Translations under genes and position numbers: made by a program
Shown here: piece after piece, positions 7,421 to 15,872 of the stretch
Layout of the letters: each line of letters opens with the position of its first letter
How positions within the stretch are numbered: the stretch's first letter is position 1
Source of the DNA: Kitasatospora sp. Root107
GTDB taxonomy: Bacteria; Actinomycetota; Actinomycetes; Streptomycetales; Streptomycetaceae
Reading direction: 5' to 3'
NCBI RefSeq assembly: GCF_001424875.1
Contig: NZ_LMCT01000022.1
Span: 1-36,877, forward strand
DNA length: 36,877 nucleotides
Notes under the pieces: generated by a model
What the model was told of the DNA's origin: nothing
Database searches by the model: none
The model's input: the letters and a program-made list of their open reading frames with translations, nothing else

Positions 7421-7550
7421 TCCGGCGGCCCGCCTCCGGCTGAATCCAGCCGTTCTATGCGAGGTCGCCGTCTACGGTTCCGCGCGCCGCCGCCGGTGCG
7501 CTCGCCCGCAGTTCGCCGCGCACCACGCTGCCGCCCGGAGGCACCAGCTC

Positions 7551-8690
7551 ATGACCGTCACTGATGGCACCTCACCCGTCGTGGACGCCCTCGCCCGGCT
7601 GCCCCGGGTGGTCGACCTGCTGGCGGCCCGGGCCGAGGAGCACGACCGGGACGCCACCTTCCCGTACCAGGGCATCGAGGCCGTGCACGAGGCGGGGCTG
7701 CTCACCCTGACCATCGGTCAGCGTTACGGCGGCCCGGGCGGCACGCTCGCCGACACCGTCCGGCTGCTCGCCCAACTCGGGCGCGGGGACGCCTCGGTGG
7801 CGGTGCTCACCGCCTTCACCCTGCTCCAGCACGCCGAGCAGGCCAGGAACGGCAGCTGGCCGGCCGGGGTCTACCGCCGGCTGCTGACCGAATCCCGCCG
7901 GGGCCCCGCCCTGGTCAACACGCTGCGCGCGGAGCCCGGCGGCCGGCTGGCCACGGTGGCCCGCTGGGACGGCAGCGGCTGGCGGCTGACCGGCCGGAAG
8001 ACCTTCTGCGCGGGCGCCGAGGCGCTGGCCTGGCTGGCGGTCCGGGCCCGGACCGAGGAGACGGTTCCGCGGACCGGCCTCTTCCTGGTCCGCGGTGACA
8101 GTCCGGGCATCGAACTCGATCCGGTCTGGGACCAGTTGGGTCTGCGGGCGAGTGCCGGGCACGACGTGCTGCTGACCGATGTCGCGGTGGCCGCCGACGC
8201 GGTGGTCGGGCTGGCCGGGACCCCGGCCGAGGAGCCGCCCGCCGACCGGCTGGACCGGGCCTGGCGTGAACTCGCCCTCTCGGCCGTGCACCTGGGCGTC
8301 GCCCGGGCCGCGCAGGAGTGGCTGATTCGGTTCCTCGGCCAGCGGACTCCGGCCAATCTGACCGAGCCGCTGGCGACCGTGCCCCGGTACCGCACGGCGG
8401 TGGCCGAGATCGAGGCCTCGCTGATCGGCGCCGAGGAACTGCTGTACGGCCTGGCCGCCCGGGTGGACCAGGGCGACCAGGCGGCCGCTGCGCGCTCCGG
8501 GGCGGCCCAGCTGCTGGTCAACCGCACCGCCACCGCAGCCGTCCAACAGGCCGTCACCCTCACCGGCAACCCCGGCCTCAGCCGCCGCCACCCCCTGGAG
8601 CGCTACCTCCGCGACGTCCTCAGCGGGCGCACCCACCTCGCGCCCGAGGACATCGTCCTCGACAGCCTCGCCCACACCCACCTGGGCTGA
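7551..8690 (+). CDS. Acyl-CoA dehydrogenase-fold flavin oxidoreductase, SfnB/DszC-like
   Basis: A 379-aa member of the acyl-CoA dehydrogenase superfamily, close to the SfnB/DszC monooxygenase branch that uses reduced flavin to release sulfur from organosulfur compounds. EAGLLTLTIGQRYGGPGG, the WRLTGRKTFCAGA flavin-binding strand region and a C-terminal YLRDVLSGRTHLAPEDIV segment support this. The catalytic Glu of true acyl-CoA dehydrogenases is not evident. The ATG has CGGAGG 9 nt upstream. The preceding Cys leader peptide argues that the gene is turned on under sulfur or cysteine limitation. No reductase or ABC transporter lies alongside, so the substrate is unknown. Confidence 0.78.
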   Translation: MTVTDGTSPVVDALARLPRVVDLLAARAEEHDRDATFPYQGIEAVHEAGLLTLTIGQRYGGPGGTLADTVRLLAQLGRGDASVAVLTAFTLLQHAEQARNGSWPAGVYRRLLTESRRGPALVNTLRAEPGGRLATVARWDGSGWRLTGRKTFCAGAEALAWLAVRARTEETVPRTGLFLVRGDSPGIELDPVWDQLGLRASAGHDVLLTDVAVAADAVVGLAGTPAEEPPADRLDRAWRELALSAVHLGVARAAQEWLIRFLGQRTPANLTEPLATVPRYRTAVAEIEASLIGAEELLYGLAARVDQGDQAAAARSGAAQLLVNRTATAAVQQAVTLTGNPGLSRRHPLERYLRDVLSGRTHLAPEDIVLDSLAHTHLG

Positions 8691-8715
8691 GGCAACTGCG
8701 CCAAGTCGGCACCCG

Positions 8716-8841
8716 CCAGGGGCTCGGGGAACGGCGACGCCGACCCTTGCAAGGTGATCCGTACGTAAATGGTCAGGCACTTTCGTACGTGACCCCGGCG
8801 CCAGATCTCCTCGCAGTTCCCCGAGCCCCTGGACAGTGCAA
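8716..8841. repeat. Dispersed repeat copy B with 17-bp inverted ends
   Basis: The ends CCAGGGGCTCGGGGAAC (8716-8732) and its exact complement (8816-8832) enclose an 83-bp core. Core positions 8751-8814 match window positions 6-68, and homology runs on past the inverted repeat to GTGCAAC (8841). The core carries an inverted pair CGTACG (8760-8765 and 8784-8789). The termini resemble those of the element at 29036-29174. It lies 25 nt after the SfnB-like stop and beyond the stop of the convergent kinase gene. It may act as a bidirectional terminator or be a non-autonomous mobile element. Confidence 0.75.
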
Positions 8842-8866
8842 CCGAGCGCCCTGCAAAAGGCGTGCC

Positions 8867-10009
8867 TCAGCGGGTCCCGACCGCGGTGCGGACCGCCCGG
8901 CGGGCGAGTGCGGCGTCGTCGTAGAGGCGGCGGATCATGATGCGCTGCTCCTCGCCCGCGCCCGGGACGTCGTGCAGGCGGATCTCCCGCATCAGCACCA
9001 GGACCAGGTTGACCAGGAACGCGTCCCGCGCCACCGTCCCGCCGGACTGGGCGAGTTGGCTGATCTGGCGGCGGGCGGCGGAGTCCCCGGAGAGGACGCT
9101 CCAGAGCACCGCCAGGTCGTACCCGGGCAGGTACCAGCCGGCCTGCTCCCAGTCGACCAGGACCGGGCCCGACGGAGCGAGCAGGATGTTGCCGAGCAGC
9201 GCGTCGCCGTGGCAGAGCTGGAGCGGGCTGCCGGCCAGGCCGTGCAGCAGGGCCCGCAGGTCGCTCGCGTCCCGGTCGGTGAGCTGGCCGACCGAGTGGA
9301 AGCGGGAGATCTCCAGCTGGTAGTCGAGCGGCTTGCCGAACACGTCGGTCGGCGGCCGCCAGAGGTTCAGCGAGCGGATCGAGCCGAGCACGGCGCGCAG
9401 CTCGCCGGGAGTCGGCGCGCTCACCGGGTGCCGCTCGCGGGCGGCCTGACGGCCCGGTACCCGCTCCATCACGAGCACGCAGCGCTCGTGGTCGGCGGCC
9501 ACCAGCCGGGGCAGCCGGACCGGCGGACGGTGCCGGACGAAGGCCCGGTAGACCGAGACCTCGTGGTGGAAACGTTCGATCAACTGCTCGGCGTGCTCGC
9601 TGCGAAGCGCCTGCGGAGCGAGGCACTTGGCGACCACGGGTGCCCGGCCGATGGTGCCGGCGATCAGGATGTGTCGGCTGCCTTCCCGCAGGACCTGGCG
9701 GGGAAGGAAGCCAGGGCATATCCGCGAGATGTTGGCGAGGGCGGCCCGTACCGCGGGGGTCTGCAGGGCGGCCGGGTCGAGCCGGTCGGCGGTGGCGGCC
9801 TCCAGGGCGCGGCCGCGGTTCAGCCGGTCGGTGCCGTTGCGGGCCGCCAGCTGGTCGGCCTGACGGGGGAGCAGGCCGCGTGCGGTGGCCAGCGCCCTCG
9901 GGTCGCGGTACGGGGCAGGGCCCTGACCGGGGCGACCGCCGGCTGCGGTGGGGGGGCGCAGCGCGGTACGGGTCTGGGTGGGGGTGCCGGTGGTCGCTGA
10001 GGAGTACAT
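8867..10009 (-). CDS. APH/choline-kinase-fold phosphotransferase
   Basis: A 380-aa member of the aminoglycoside phosphotransferase/choline kinase-like fold. The catalytic loop HGDALLGNILL is near residues 265-276, with the metal-binding VLVDWEQAG about 15 residues later. VVAKCLAP supplies the probable ATP-binding Lys, and VLVMERVPG is the hinge. About 90 N-terminal residues (Thr/Pro-rich, then RALATARGLLPRQ) are not part of the kinase core. The substrate is unknown, and nothing shows antibiotic resistance. The ATG at 10009 has only a weak Shine-Dalgarno (GGAAGGGA is 15 nt away), so the start is less sure. It is divergent from the HTH-TPR regulator across 456 nt. Confidence 0.8.
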   Translation of the reverse strand: MYSSATTGTPTQTRTALRPPTAAGGRPGQGPAPYRDPRALATARGLLPRQADQLAARNGTDRLNRGRALEAATADRLDPAALQTPAVRAALANISRICPGFLPRQVLREGSRHILIAGTIGRAPVVAKCLAPQALRSEHAEQLIERFHHEVSVYRAFVRHRPPVRLPRLVAADHERCVLVMERVPGRQAARERHPVSAPTPGELRAVLGSIRSLNLWRPPTDVFGKPLDYQLEISRFHSVGQLTDRDASDLRALLHGLAGSPLQLCHGDALLGNILLAPSGPVLVDWEQAGWYLPGYDLAVLWSVLSGDSAARRQISQLAQSGGTVARDAFLVNLVLVLMREIRLHDVPGAGEEQRIMIRRLYDDAALARRAVRTAVGTR

Positions 10010-10087
10010 GGGGTGGTGAGGGTCCCTTCCTGGCCGGCGGCTGGCCTCTGCCGGTGTCTGCTACGGACTGCCCCGGGTGGCGGAGGT

Positions 10088-10106
10088 GTGCACCGTCGCG
10101 GTGCAC
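10088..10106. promoter_or_regulatory. Inverted repeat upstream of the kinase gene
   Basis: GTGCACCG and CGGTGCAC flank TCG: perfect 8-bp arms centred 88 nt before the kinase start codon. This is an operator candidate or a 5' leader hairpin. Confidence 0.4.
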
Positions 10107-10273
10107 CGCCGGGGCGGAGGGGTGGAGCGCAGGCGCCGGGCACGGAACTTGACTAGCCGTCACGACCCGCACCCTGGGGAGTGCGTGCCGTGGCGCCTGC
10201 CCTGGCCATGCCCGGCGCCTGTGCGCCACCCTGCCGCGCCACCCCCTCGGATGAGGCCCCGGAAAGTCCGTTG

Positions 10274-10305
10274 ACGGCTGCTCAGGGCAGTCCCTGAGCC
10301 GTTTT
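10274..10305 (+). terminator. Terminator-like hairpin in a divergent intergenic region
   Basis: GCTCAGGG (10280-10287), loop CAGT, CCCTGAGC (10292-10299), extended outward by partial ACGGC/CGTT pairing and followed by TTTT. This is an intrinsic terminator shape for rightward transcription, yet no rightward gene precedes it in 10010-10273. Confidence 0.45.
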
Positions 10306-10427
10306 CGGGCCTTCCGACCCGGAGTCGGGGTGGCGCATCTCTACCTGACACCCGGTCAGCACTGGTGCACCATGTGGCGGACCCTGGCGAAGCGTGGCGA
10401 ATGGTCGCGCGGCACATGCCAGCGCAC

Positions 10428-10433
10428 TAGGGT
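10428..10433 (+). promoter_or_regulatory. Putative -10 box for the HTH-TPR regulator
   Basis: TAGGGT lies 32 nt before the GTG at 10466, predicting a short 5' leader of about 26 nt. The -35 is not clear. Confidence 0.4.
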
Positions 10434-10465
10434 CGAGAGCAGCCGAGGATTCCTGGGGGCTTCAC

Positions 10466-11932
10466 GTGAGCAAGGGGCCGAACGCCAGATTCGCCGACCT
10501 GTTCGCCCTGACCGGTTGGTCCAAGGGCGAGTTGGCGAGGCTGGTGAACCGGCGCGGTGCGGCGATGGGTCAGCAGCAGCTGTCCACCGACACCTCGCGG
10601 GTGCGGCGCTGGATGGAGCAGGGGGAGATCCCCCGCGATCCGGTGCCGAGACTACTGGCTGCCCTGTTCACCGAGCGGCTCGGCCGTGTCGTCACCACTG
10701 AGGACCTCGGTCTGGAACGACACCGGCCCACCAGGTCCGGCAGCACGCCGTCAGCAGAACCCTGGGAGTCGGATCGGACGGCTGAAGTCCTCACCGAGTT
10801 CACGGGAATGGACCTCATGCTCAACCGACGCGGACTGGTGGGCGCGGGCACCGCGCTCGCCGCGGGCGCCGTCATCGGCGACAACCTCTACGACTGGATG
10901 CGGGGCGCCGACGTGGCGGCCGCAGTCCAACGGCCGGGCCTCCGAAGAGTGATCACCCAGGGCGGGCCCCGGCCGGTCATCGACGTGTACGAGCCGGGCC
11001 CGGTGGGCGCGGAGGAAGTGACCGCGCTGGAGCGGTCGGTGGAGGTCTTCCGGGCCTGGGACGCCTCCCGGGGCGGCGGCCTGCAGCGCAAGGCGGTGGT
11101 CGGCCAGCTGAACGAGGTGGGCGGGCTGCTCACCCACGACCTGCGGCCCGACGTGAAGCAGCGGCTCTGGATCGTGGCCGCCAACCTGGCGGTGCTGGCC
11201 GGCTGGATGTCGCACGACGTGGGTCTGGAGCCCACCGCGCAGCGGTACTTCGTGATCGCGGCGCAGGCGGCCAAGGAGGCGGACGACCGGCCGCGGGCGG
11301 GTGAGGCGATCTCCCGGGCCGCCCGGCAGATGCTCCATCTCGGCCGGGCCGACGACGCGTTGGAGCTGATGCAGCTGGCCCGGGCCAGCAGCGGGGATCA
11401 GATGCTGCCGCAGACCAGGGCGATGCTGCACACCGTGGAGGCGTGGGCGCAGGCCGCGCTCGGCCGGGCCGATGCCACCCGCCGGGTGCTCGGCGAGGCG
11501 GAGGAGCTGTTCGTCCAGCACAGCGACCTGGCGGTGCCCACCTGGATGGCCACCTTCAACGAGGCCGAGCTGCACGGTATGCAGGCGCTGGTCTACCGGA
11601 CGCTGGCCGAACACGACCCGGGCGCGGCCCGGTTGGCCGAGCGGCACGCGCAGCGCGCGATGGACCTGCGGGCGACCACCGGCCGGGAGCGCTCCAGCCT
11701 GCTCGACGAGATCACCCTGGCCTCGGTCTACTGGCTCTCCGGCGAGCCGGAGGGGGCGCTGACGCACGCCAAGCTGGCGCTCAACTCGATCGGCCAGACC
11801 TCCTCGACCCGGACCTGGGACCGGCTGCGCGAGATGTACCGGCTGTCCAGCCGCTACCAGGGCGTGCCGGCGGTGGCCGAGCTGCGGGCGGAGATCCACG
11901 CGGTGCTGCCCGAGGCCCGCCGGGAGATCTGA
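10466..11932 (+). CDS. NsdA-like HTH-TPR regulator
   Basis: A 488-aa cytoplasmic regulator. Residues 5-80 contain a WSKGELARLVNRR helix-turn-helix region and the STDTSRVRRWMEQGEIPR segment. These are strongly reminiscent of NsdA, a Streptomyces negative regulator of sporulation and antibiotic production. LMLNRRGLVGAGTALAAG at about residues 115-132 looks like a twin-arginine signal but is internal and is also present in NsdA. TPR-type helices run from about residue 190 to 480, including AGWMSHDVGLEPTAQRYFV. The GTG at 10466 is chosen because homology starts there; upstream codons in frame look non-coding. Whether this is NsdA itself or a paralogue cannot be decided from the sequence alone. 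Confidence 0.78.
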   Translation: MSKGPNARFADLFALTGWSKGELARLVNRRGAAMGQQQLSTDTSRVRRWMEQGEIPRDPVPRLLAALFTERLGRVVTTEDLGLERHRPTRSGSTPSAEPWESDRTAEVLTEFTGMDLMLNRRGLVGAGTALAAGAVIGDNLYDWMRGADVAAAVQRPGLRRVITQGGPRPVIDVYEPGPVGAEEVTALERSVEVFRAWDASRGGGLQRKAVVGQLNEVGGLLTHDLRPDVKQRLWIVAANLAVLAGWMSHDVGLEPTAQRYFVIAAQAAKEADDRPRAGEAISRAARQMLHLGRADDALELMQLARASSGDQMLPQTRAMLHTVEAWAQAALGRADATRRVLGEAEELFVQHSDLAVPTWMATFNEAELHGMQALVYRTLAEHDPGAARLAERHAQRAMDLRATTGRERSSLLDEITLASVYWLSGEPEGALTHAKLALNSIGQTSSTRTWDRLREMYRLSSRYQGVPAVAELRAEIHAVLPEARREI

Positions 11933-11945
11933 GTCTCGTAGAGCA

Positions 11946-11970
11946 GAGCCTCGTAGAGCTGCCGAGGCTC
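11946..11970. terminator. Bidirectional hairpin between convergent genes
   Basis: GAGCCTCG (11946-11953) and CGAGGCTC (11963-11970) form a perfect 8-bp stem with a 9-nt loop, between the HTH-TPR stop codon and the PAS gene stop codon. It reaches the last codon of the latter. There is no U-tract. Confidence 0.5.
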
Positions 11971-12271
11971 AGGCGAGCTGACGGAGTGACATCCGCAGGG
12001 CGGTCACCTGGCCGTCCTGGTCGAGCATGGGCACGCCGGTCACCTGGAGGTGGCGCGGCTCGTCGCCGGGCTGTTCGATCGGCACCAGGCCGGATTCGGC
12101 CTGCCCGCGCAGCAGCGCGGAGGTGACCACCCGGCGGAGCGTGGGCCGGTCCGCCCGGAGCAGCTGGTCGAGGCTGAGCGGGCCGAGCCTTGGATCACGG
12201 CCGAGCAGCCGGTAGACCTCGGGCTGCCAGCTGACCTGGTCGGTGCGCAGGTCCCAGACGGCAGTGCTCAT
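11969..12271 (-). CDS. Single PAS-fold domain protein
   Basis: A 100-aa protein that appears to be one PAS-like sensory domain and nothing else. MSTAVWDLRTDQVSWQPEVY is the typical first strand and turn, and RHLQVTGVPMLDQDGQVTAL the last two strands, as in PAS_3/fold-3 domains of streptomycete kinases and phosphatases. No output domain is attached, so it would act through a partner or is a remnant. The start is well supported by GAGGGG 5 nt before the ATG. It is convergent with the HTH-TPR regulator. Confidence 0.7.
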   Translation of the reverse strand: MSTAVWDLRTDQVSWQPEVYRLLGRDPRLGPLSLDQLLRADRPTLRRVVTSALLRGQAESGLVPIEQPGDEPRHLQVTGVPMLDQDGQVTALRMSLRQLA

Positions 12272-12462
12272 CGCTACCCCTCACGTAGGTATGGGCAAGG
12301 AGGACGCCCAGGGCGTGCGGCGGTGGAAAGACTCTGCCACGAGGGCGGGACGGGTGTGAGGGGTTACGGCAAATCCTTCACGGAATTTCCATTGGCATAT
12401 GCGGCGACGGGGTCCGGGCACGGACCTGATCGGTCCTGTGTGCGTAAGGGGCGCCCAGGCGG

Positions 12463-12493
12463 TAACCTTCGGTGATTCCGGCGCCCGGGCGCC
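12463..12493 (+). promoter_or_regulatory. Putative -10 box and palindrome before the HEAT gene
   Basis: TAACCT (12463-12468) is followed by the perfect 14-bp palindrome GGCGCCCGGGCGCC (12480-12493), which would fall in the 5' leader of the HEAT-repeat gene at 12569. Elsewhere in 12272-12568 there is only a relatively AT-rich stretch (about 12365-12405) likely to hold the PAS gene promoter. Confidence 0.35.
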
Positions 12494-12568
12494 CTTGCAG
12501 GAGCCATCAGACCCCCCGGCGACGGAAATCCCGTTGCCACCACGACCGCCGCAACGGATGCTGACGTC

Positions 12569-13970
12569 ATGTTCGAGCCAGTGATAGCGCCCAGTGCCAG
12601 CCTCCTCGGCCTCCTCCAGCGAGGCCGTGGTGACGGACAGCTGCATGCGCTCGCGGCCGACCGTCACGAGGCGATCACCGCCCTGGAGGAGTGCGTCACC
12701 AACGACCCCAGGGCCGACTGGCAGGTCGAGAACCGCTCCCTTTACTACGCCCGCCTCTTCATGGAGCTGGAGGCGCCGCTCAGCGGGCTCGAGCAGCACC
12801 TGCACGCCACGGAGGACGTCTTCGAGCCGGACGAGTCGCGGACCGGCCTGGCCCTGGCGGTGCTCGGCCACCTGGCCGCGTACGGCCGCCGGGACGCCCT
12901 GGACCTGCTGCGCGGCTATGTCGCGGTCGGCACCAACTGGGCCTGGGCGCTGGACGAGCTGGCGCTGCGCGACGACGACCGCAGCCTGCTCTCGCTGGCC
13001 CCCTCGGTGCTCGGCCGCTTCCCGGCCGACCCGCAGGGTGACGCCGGGCTGCGGGCCGCGATCAGAGCTGCATACGAGCCCCGGCCATGGCGGCTGTGGG
13101 CCGCGCACCACCCCCGGATCGCCGCCGCGAGCGAGCAGTCCCCGTTCGACCTGTGGCAGCGGCAGATGAACCGCGGCGGGATCACCCCCGGCTGGAGCAC
13201 CACCGATGTGCTGGCCTGGGCGGACCAGGCCGAGCCCGGCGGCTCCGCCGAGCGCCGCGCGGCCGCCGCCGCCCGCTGCCTGGCCGCCGTGGTGCGTCCC
13301 GAGGACCGGCAGACGGTGCTGGAGGCCGCCCGGACGGGCTCGCCCGGCGCCAGGACGGCCGCCCTCCGTTACCTGGTGGACCAGCAGGATCCGGACGCCG
13401 CCGAACTGATCGAGGCCGCCGCCGCCGACATCGACGAACGGGTCGTCGACGCGGCCCTGTCGGTGCTCGGCCGGATGCGCGGCCCGGCCGCGCTGGCTCA
13501 TGCCCGCCGCTGGGCCGACCCCGCCACCGGTGGCGCCGACAGCGCGCTCGGCGAGGTCGCCGTCCAGCTGCTCGCCGACGCCGGCGACCCGGCCGACGGG
13601 CCGTTGGTGGTCGACGGGCTGCGCCAGTGGATCTCGGTCCGTGGCGTGACCGGAGCCGGCCTCGGCACCCTGGTCGACGGTGTGGGGCGGCTGGCCGCCG
13701 CCGGAGCCGTCCCCGCCCTGCGTCACGTCTACGGCGAGGGGGGGCGGCCGGGCCGCCCGCGCGCTGGCCGTCACGGACCCGCACTTCGGTCGGGGGATAG
13801 CGGTCGAGTGCCTCTGGGACTGCGAGGAGGCCACCCGCGAGCTGGCCGCCCGCCACGTCACCACCACCGGCGACGTCCGGGTGCTGGAGCGGCTGCGCCG
13901 ACTGGCCGCCGATCCGGCCGAGGAGGCCGAGCTGCACGCGGTCATCCGCGGGCGCCTGACCGGGCACTGA
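12569..13970 (+). pseudogene. HEAT-repeat protein gene, frameshifted at a G7 run
   Basis: The product would be about 466 aa of helical HEAT repeats, a family conserved in Streptomyces with unknown role. It opens with MFEPVIAPSASLLGLLQRG, and DWQVENRSLYYARLF and GANWAWALDELALRDDD-like segments are typical. The reading frame from 12569 is good to about 13737. After the seven Gs at 13738-13744 the natural continuation (ARALAVTDPHFGRGIAVECL, then VLERLRRLAADPAEEAEL) is in the +1 frame and ends at the TGA at 13970. As written, the original frame runs on through non-homologous Arg/Gly-rich sequence to 14017. Removing one G restores the gene. It may be a sequencing error, phase variation or a real inactivation. 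Confidence 0.8.
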
Positions 13971-14061
13971 AGCAAGGTCGCGCTTTCGGGCCGACGAGCG
14001 CGGGGCGACTGGCATGATGGACGGGCCCTCCGCCCGCCCGAACCCGGGAGCCTCGCCGCTG

Positions 14062-14781
14062 ATGATCCGTTACCGCTCGCTCGCCCGCGTCGCCACGCCG
14101 ATAGCCGCTCTGGCCGGGGTGGTGCTGCTCGGCGGCCCCGCGTTCGCGCACACCGGGGTCACCTCCCAGCAGGCCCAGGCGCTGGCGGTGGACGCCGTGC
14201 TCTCGTTCAAGGCGGCGGGGGAGTCGGACACGGCCGGGATCGACGAGGTGCAGGTGGTGCTGCCGGCCGGGATCGCGCCGGCCGACGTGAGTCTGGTGAA
14301 GGCCCCGGAGGGCTGGACGTTCAAGCCGGGGGCCGAGGGCTTCTCGCTGGCCGGGCCCGGTCTGGCACCGGGCAAGAACGCCGAGTACCAGGTGAAGGTG
14401 CGTCAGCTGCCGGACGCCCAGCAGGTGGTGTTCAAGACCCTGGTGCTGTACACCGACACCCAGGTGGACCGCTGGATCGAGGTCCCGCAGGGCGGCAGCG
14501 AGCCGAAGAACCCGGCCCCGGTGCTCAAGCTGGCCAAGGCCGCTCCCGGTGCCACCCCGCTGGCCGCCGCCAGCCCGAGCCCTTCGCCGAGCCCCAGCCC
14601 GACGCCGAGTCCGTCGCCGTCGCAGGCCGTCCCCAGTGCGAGAGCCAATGTGACGCTCGTCCTGGAGACGTCGACGGAGAAGAGCTTGGGCAACGGCGGG
14701 ATCGTCATCGGCACGGTCGCCGTCCTGCTGGTCGCGGTCGGCGGCGTGATCTGGTGGCGCCGCCGGTCGGCCAGGAGCTGA
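14062..14781 (+). CDS. YcnI-like (DUF1775) secreted copper-binding protein, membrane anchored
   Basis: A 239-aa exported protein. A signal peptide of about 29 residues ends in GPAFA, leaving His as the first mature residue. In YcnI proteins this N-terminal His is the copper ligand of a one-His brace. The DUF1775 domain spans about residues 30-150 and includes VQVVLPAGI and a conserved Trp in VDRWIEVP. A Ser-Pro repeat linker (about 172-195) and one C-terminal membrane helix followed by WWRRRSARS give a cell-surface anchor. The ATG at 14062 gives a normal signal peptide; ATG 14014 would add 16 residues and cannot be excluded. YcnI genes often pair with CopC/CopD genes, which are absent here. 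Confidence 0.75.
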   Translation: MIRYRSLARVATPIAALAGVVLLGGPAFAHTGVTSQQAQALAVDAVLSFKAAGESDTAGIDEVQVVLPAGIAPADVSLVKAPEGWTFKPGAEGFSLAGPGLAPGKNAEYQVKVRQLPDAQQVVFKTLVLYTDTQVDRWIEVPQGGSEPKNPAPVLKLAKAAPGATPLAAASPSPSPSPSPTPSPSPSQAVPSARANVTLVLETSTEKSLGNGGIVIGTVAVLLVAVGGVIWWRRRSARS

Positions 14782-14802
14782 GCGACGGCGCCACCGGGGT
14801 CG

Positions 14803-15651
14803 CTACTTGGCCGGGACGCCCGCGTCCGGCGCCAGCACGCCCGCCGTCACCAGGCCGATGATCAGGATGCCGAGCAGCACCCGGTAGATCACGAACGGCA
14901 TGAAGCTGTGGCTGGAGATGTACTTCAGGAACCAGGCGATGGCCGCGTAGCCGACCGCGAAGGCGATCAGGGTCGCCAGGATGGTCGGCCCCCAGGCCGG
15001 GGCCGGGCCTTCGCCGATCTTGAACAGCTCCAGCACCCCGGATGCCAGCACGGCCGGGATGGCGAGCAGGAACGAGTACCGGGCCGCCGCCTCCCGGCTG
15101 TAGCCGAGCAGCAGGCCCGCGCTGATCGTGCCGCCCGAGCGGGACACCCCGGGGATCAGCGCCAGTGACTGCGCCAGCCCGTACGCGATGGCGTGAGGCA
15201 GCGTCAGCTCGCTGATCGGCTTGGCGTGCCGGACTGCCCGGGTGCGGTCGGCGATCGCCAGGATCACGCCGAACACGATCAGCGTGGTGCCGATCACCCG
15301 CAGGTCGCGCAGGGTGGTCTCGATGCTGTCCTGGAACAGCGCCCCGAAGATACCGATCGGCAGCGTGCCCAGGATGACGAACCAGCCGAGCCGGGCGTTC
15401 GGGTCGCTGCGCCGCTCGCGCTTGAAGAGCGCGACCACCCAGGCCGAGACGATCGCCGCGATGTCCTTCCGGAAGTAGATCAACACGGCCGTCTCGGTAC
15501 CCAGCTGGGTCACCGCGGTGAAGGCCGCCCCCGGGTCCTGCCAGCCCACGAGGGCCGAGAACACCCGCAGGTGGGCGGAGGAGGACACCGGGAGGAATTC
15601 GGTGAGGCCCTGGACGAGGCCGAGTACGGCGGCGTGGAACCACTCGATCAC
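14803..15651 (-). CDS. uppP: Undecaprenyl-diphosphatase UppP (BacA family)
   Basis: A 282-aa polytopic membrane enzyme that dephosphorylates undecaprenyl diphosphate to recycle the lipid carrier for peptidoglycan and related polymers; overproduction is linked to bacitracin resistance. The two signature regions are complete: GLVQGLTEFLPVSSSAHL near the N-terminus with the catalytic Glu, and PGVSRSGGTISAG near residues 167-179 with the catalytic Arg. About eight hydrophobic segments are visible. The start is GTG at 15651, read from the conserved MIEWFHAAVLG N-terminus; the Shine-Dalgarno is weak. It is convergent with the YcnI-like gene. Confidence 0.93.
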   Translation of the reverse strand: MIEWFHAAVLGLVQGLTEFLPVSSSAHLRVFSALVGWQDPGAAFTAVTQLGTETAVLIYFRKDIAAIVSAWVVALFKRERRSDPNARLGWFVILGTLPIGIFGALFQDSIETTLRDLRVIGTTLIVFGVILAIADRTRAVRHAKPISELTLPHAIAYGLAQSLALIPGVSRSGGTISAGLLLGYSREAAARYSFLLAIPAVLASGVLELFKIGEGPAPAWGPTILATLIAFAVGYAAIAWFLKYISSHSFMPFVIYRVLLGILIIGLVTAGVLAPDAGVPAK

Positions 15652-15872
15652 CGGGCACCCGCCGCGGTTATCTGGGGGAGGGTGCGCATCAGCTCTGGTC
15701 CTGTTCTGTTCACGGAAACCGGGGCGCGCCGCCCCGTCGTCGCACCGGCGCCGCCGGGCTCACAGGGCACCGTCCGGCGCAGCCAGATGATACGGCTTCA
15801 AGGTGTACGGCCGCTGCCAGTGCACCCCGCGCTGCCTGTCGCCGTGCTCATGGCATGTGGCATCATCCCGGG

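Noticed and set aside
10077..10274. 65-codon frame ending just before the terminator-like hairpin
   Set aside because: Arg/Pro/His-rich product without motif or Shine-Dalgarno; it looks like chance coding in GC-rich sequence.
10805..10862. Twin-arginine export signal in the HTH-TPR protein
   Set aside because: The RRGLVGAG segment is about 115 residues into the protein, after the DNA-binding domain, and is a feature of the NsdA-like family.
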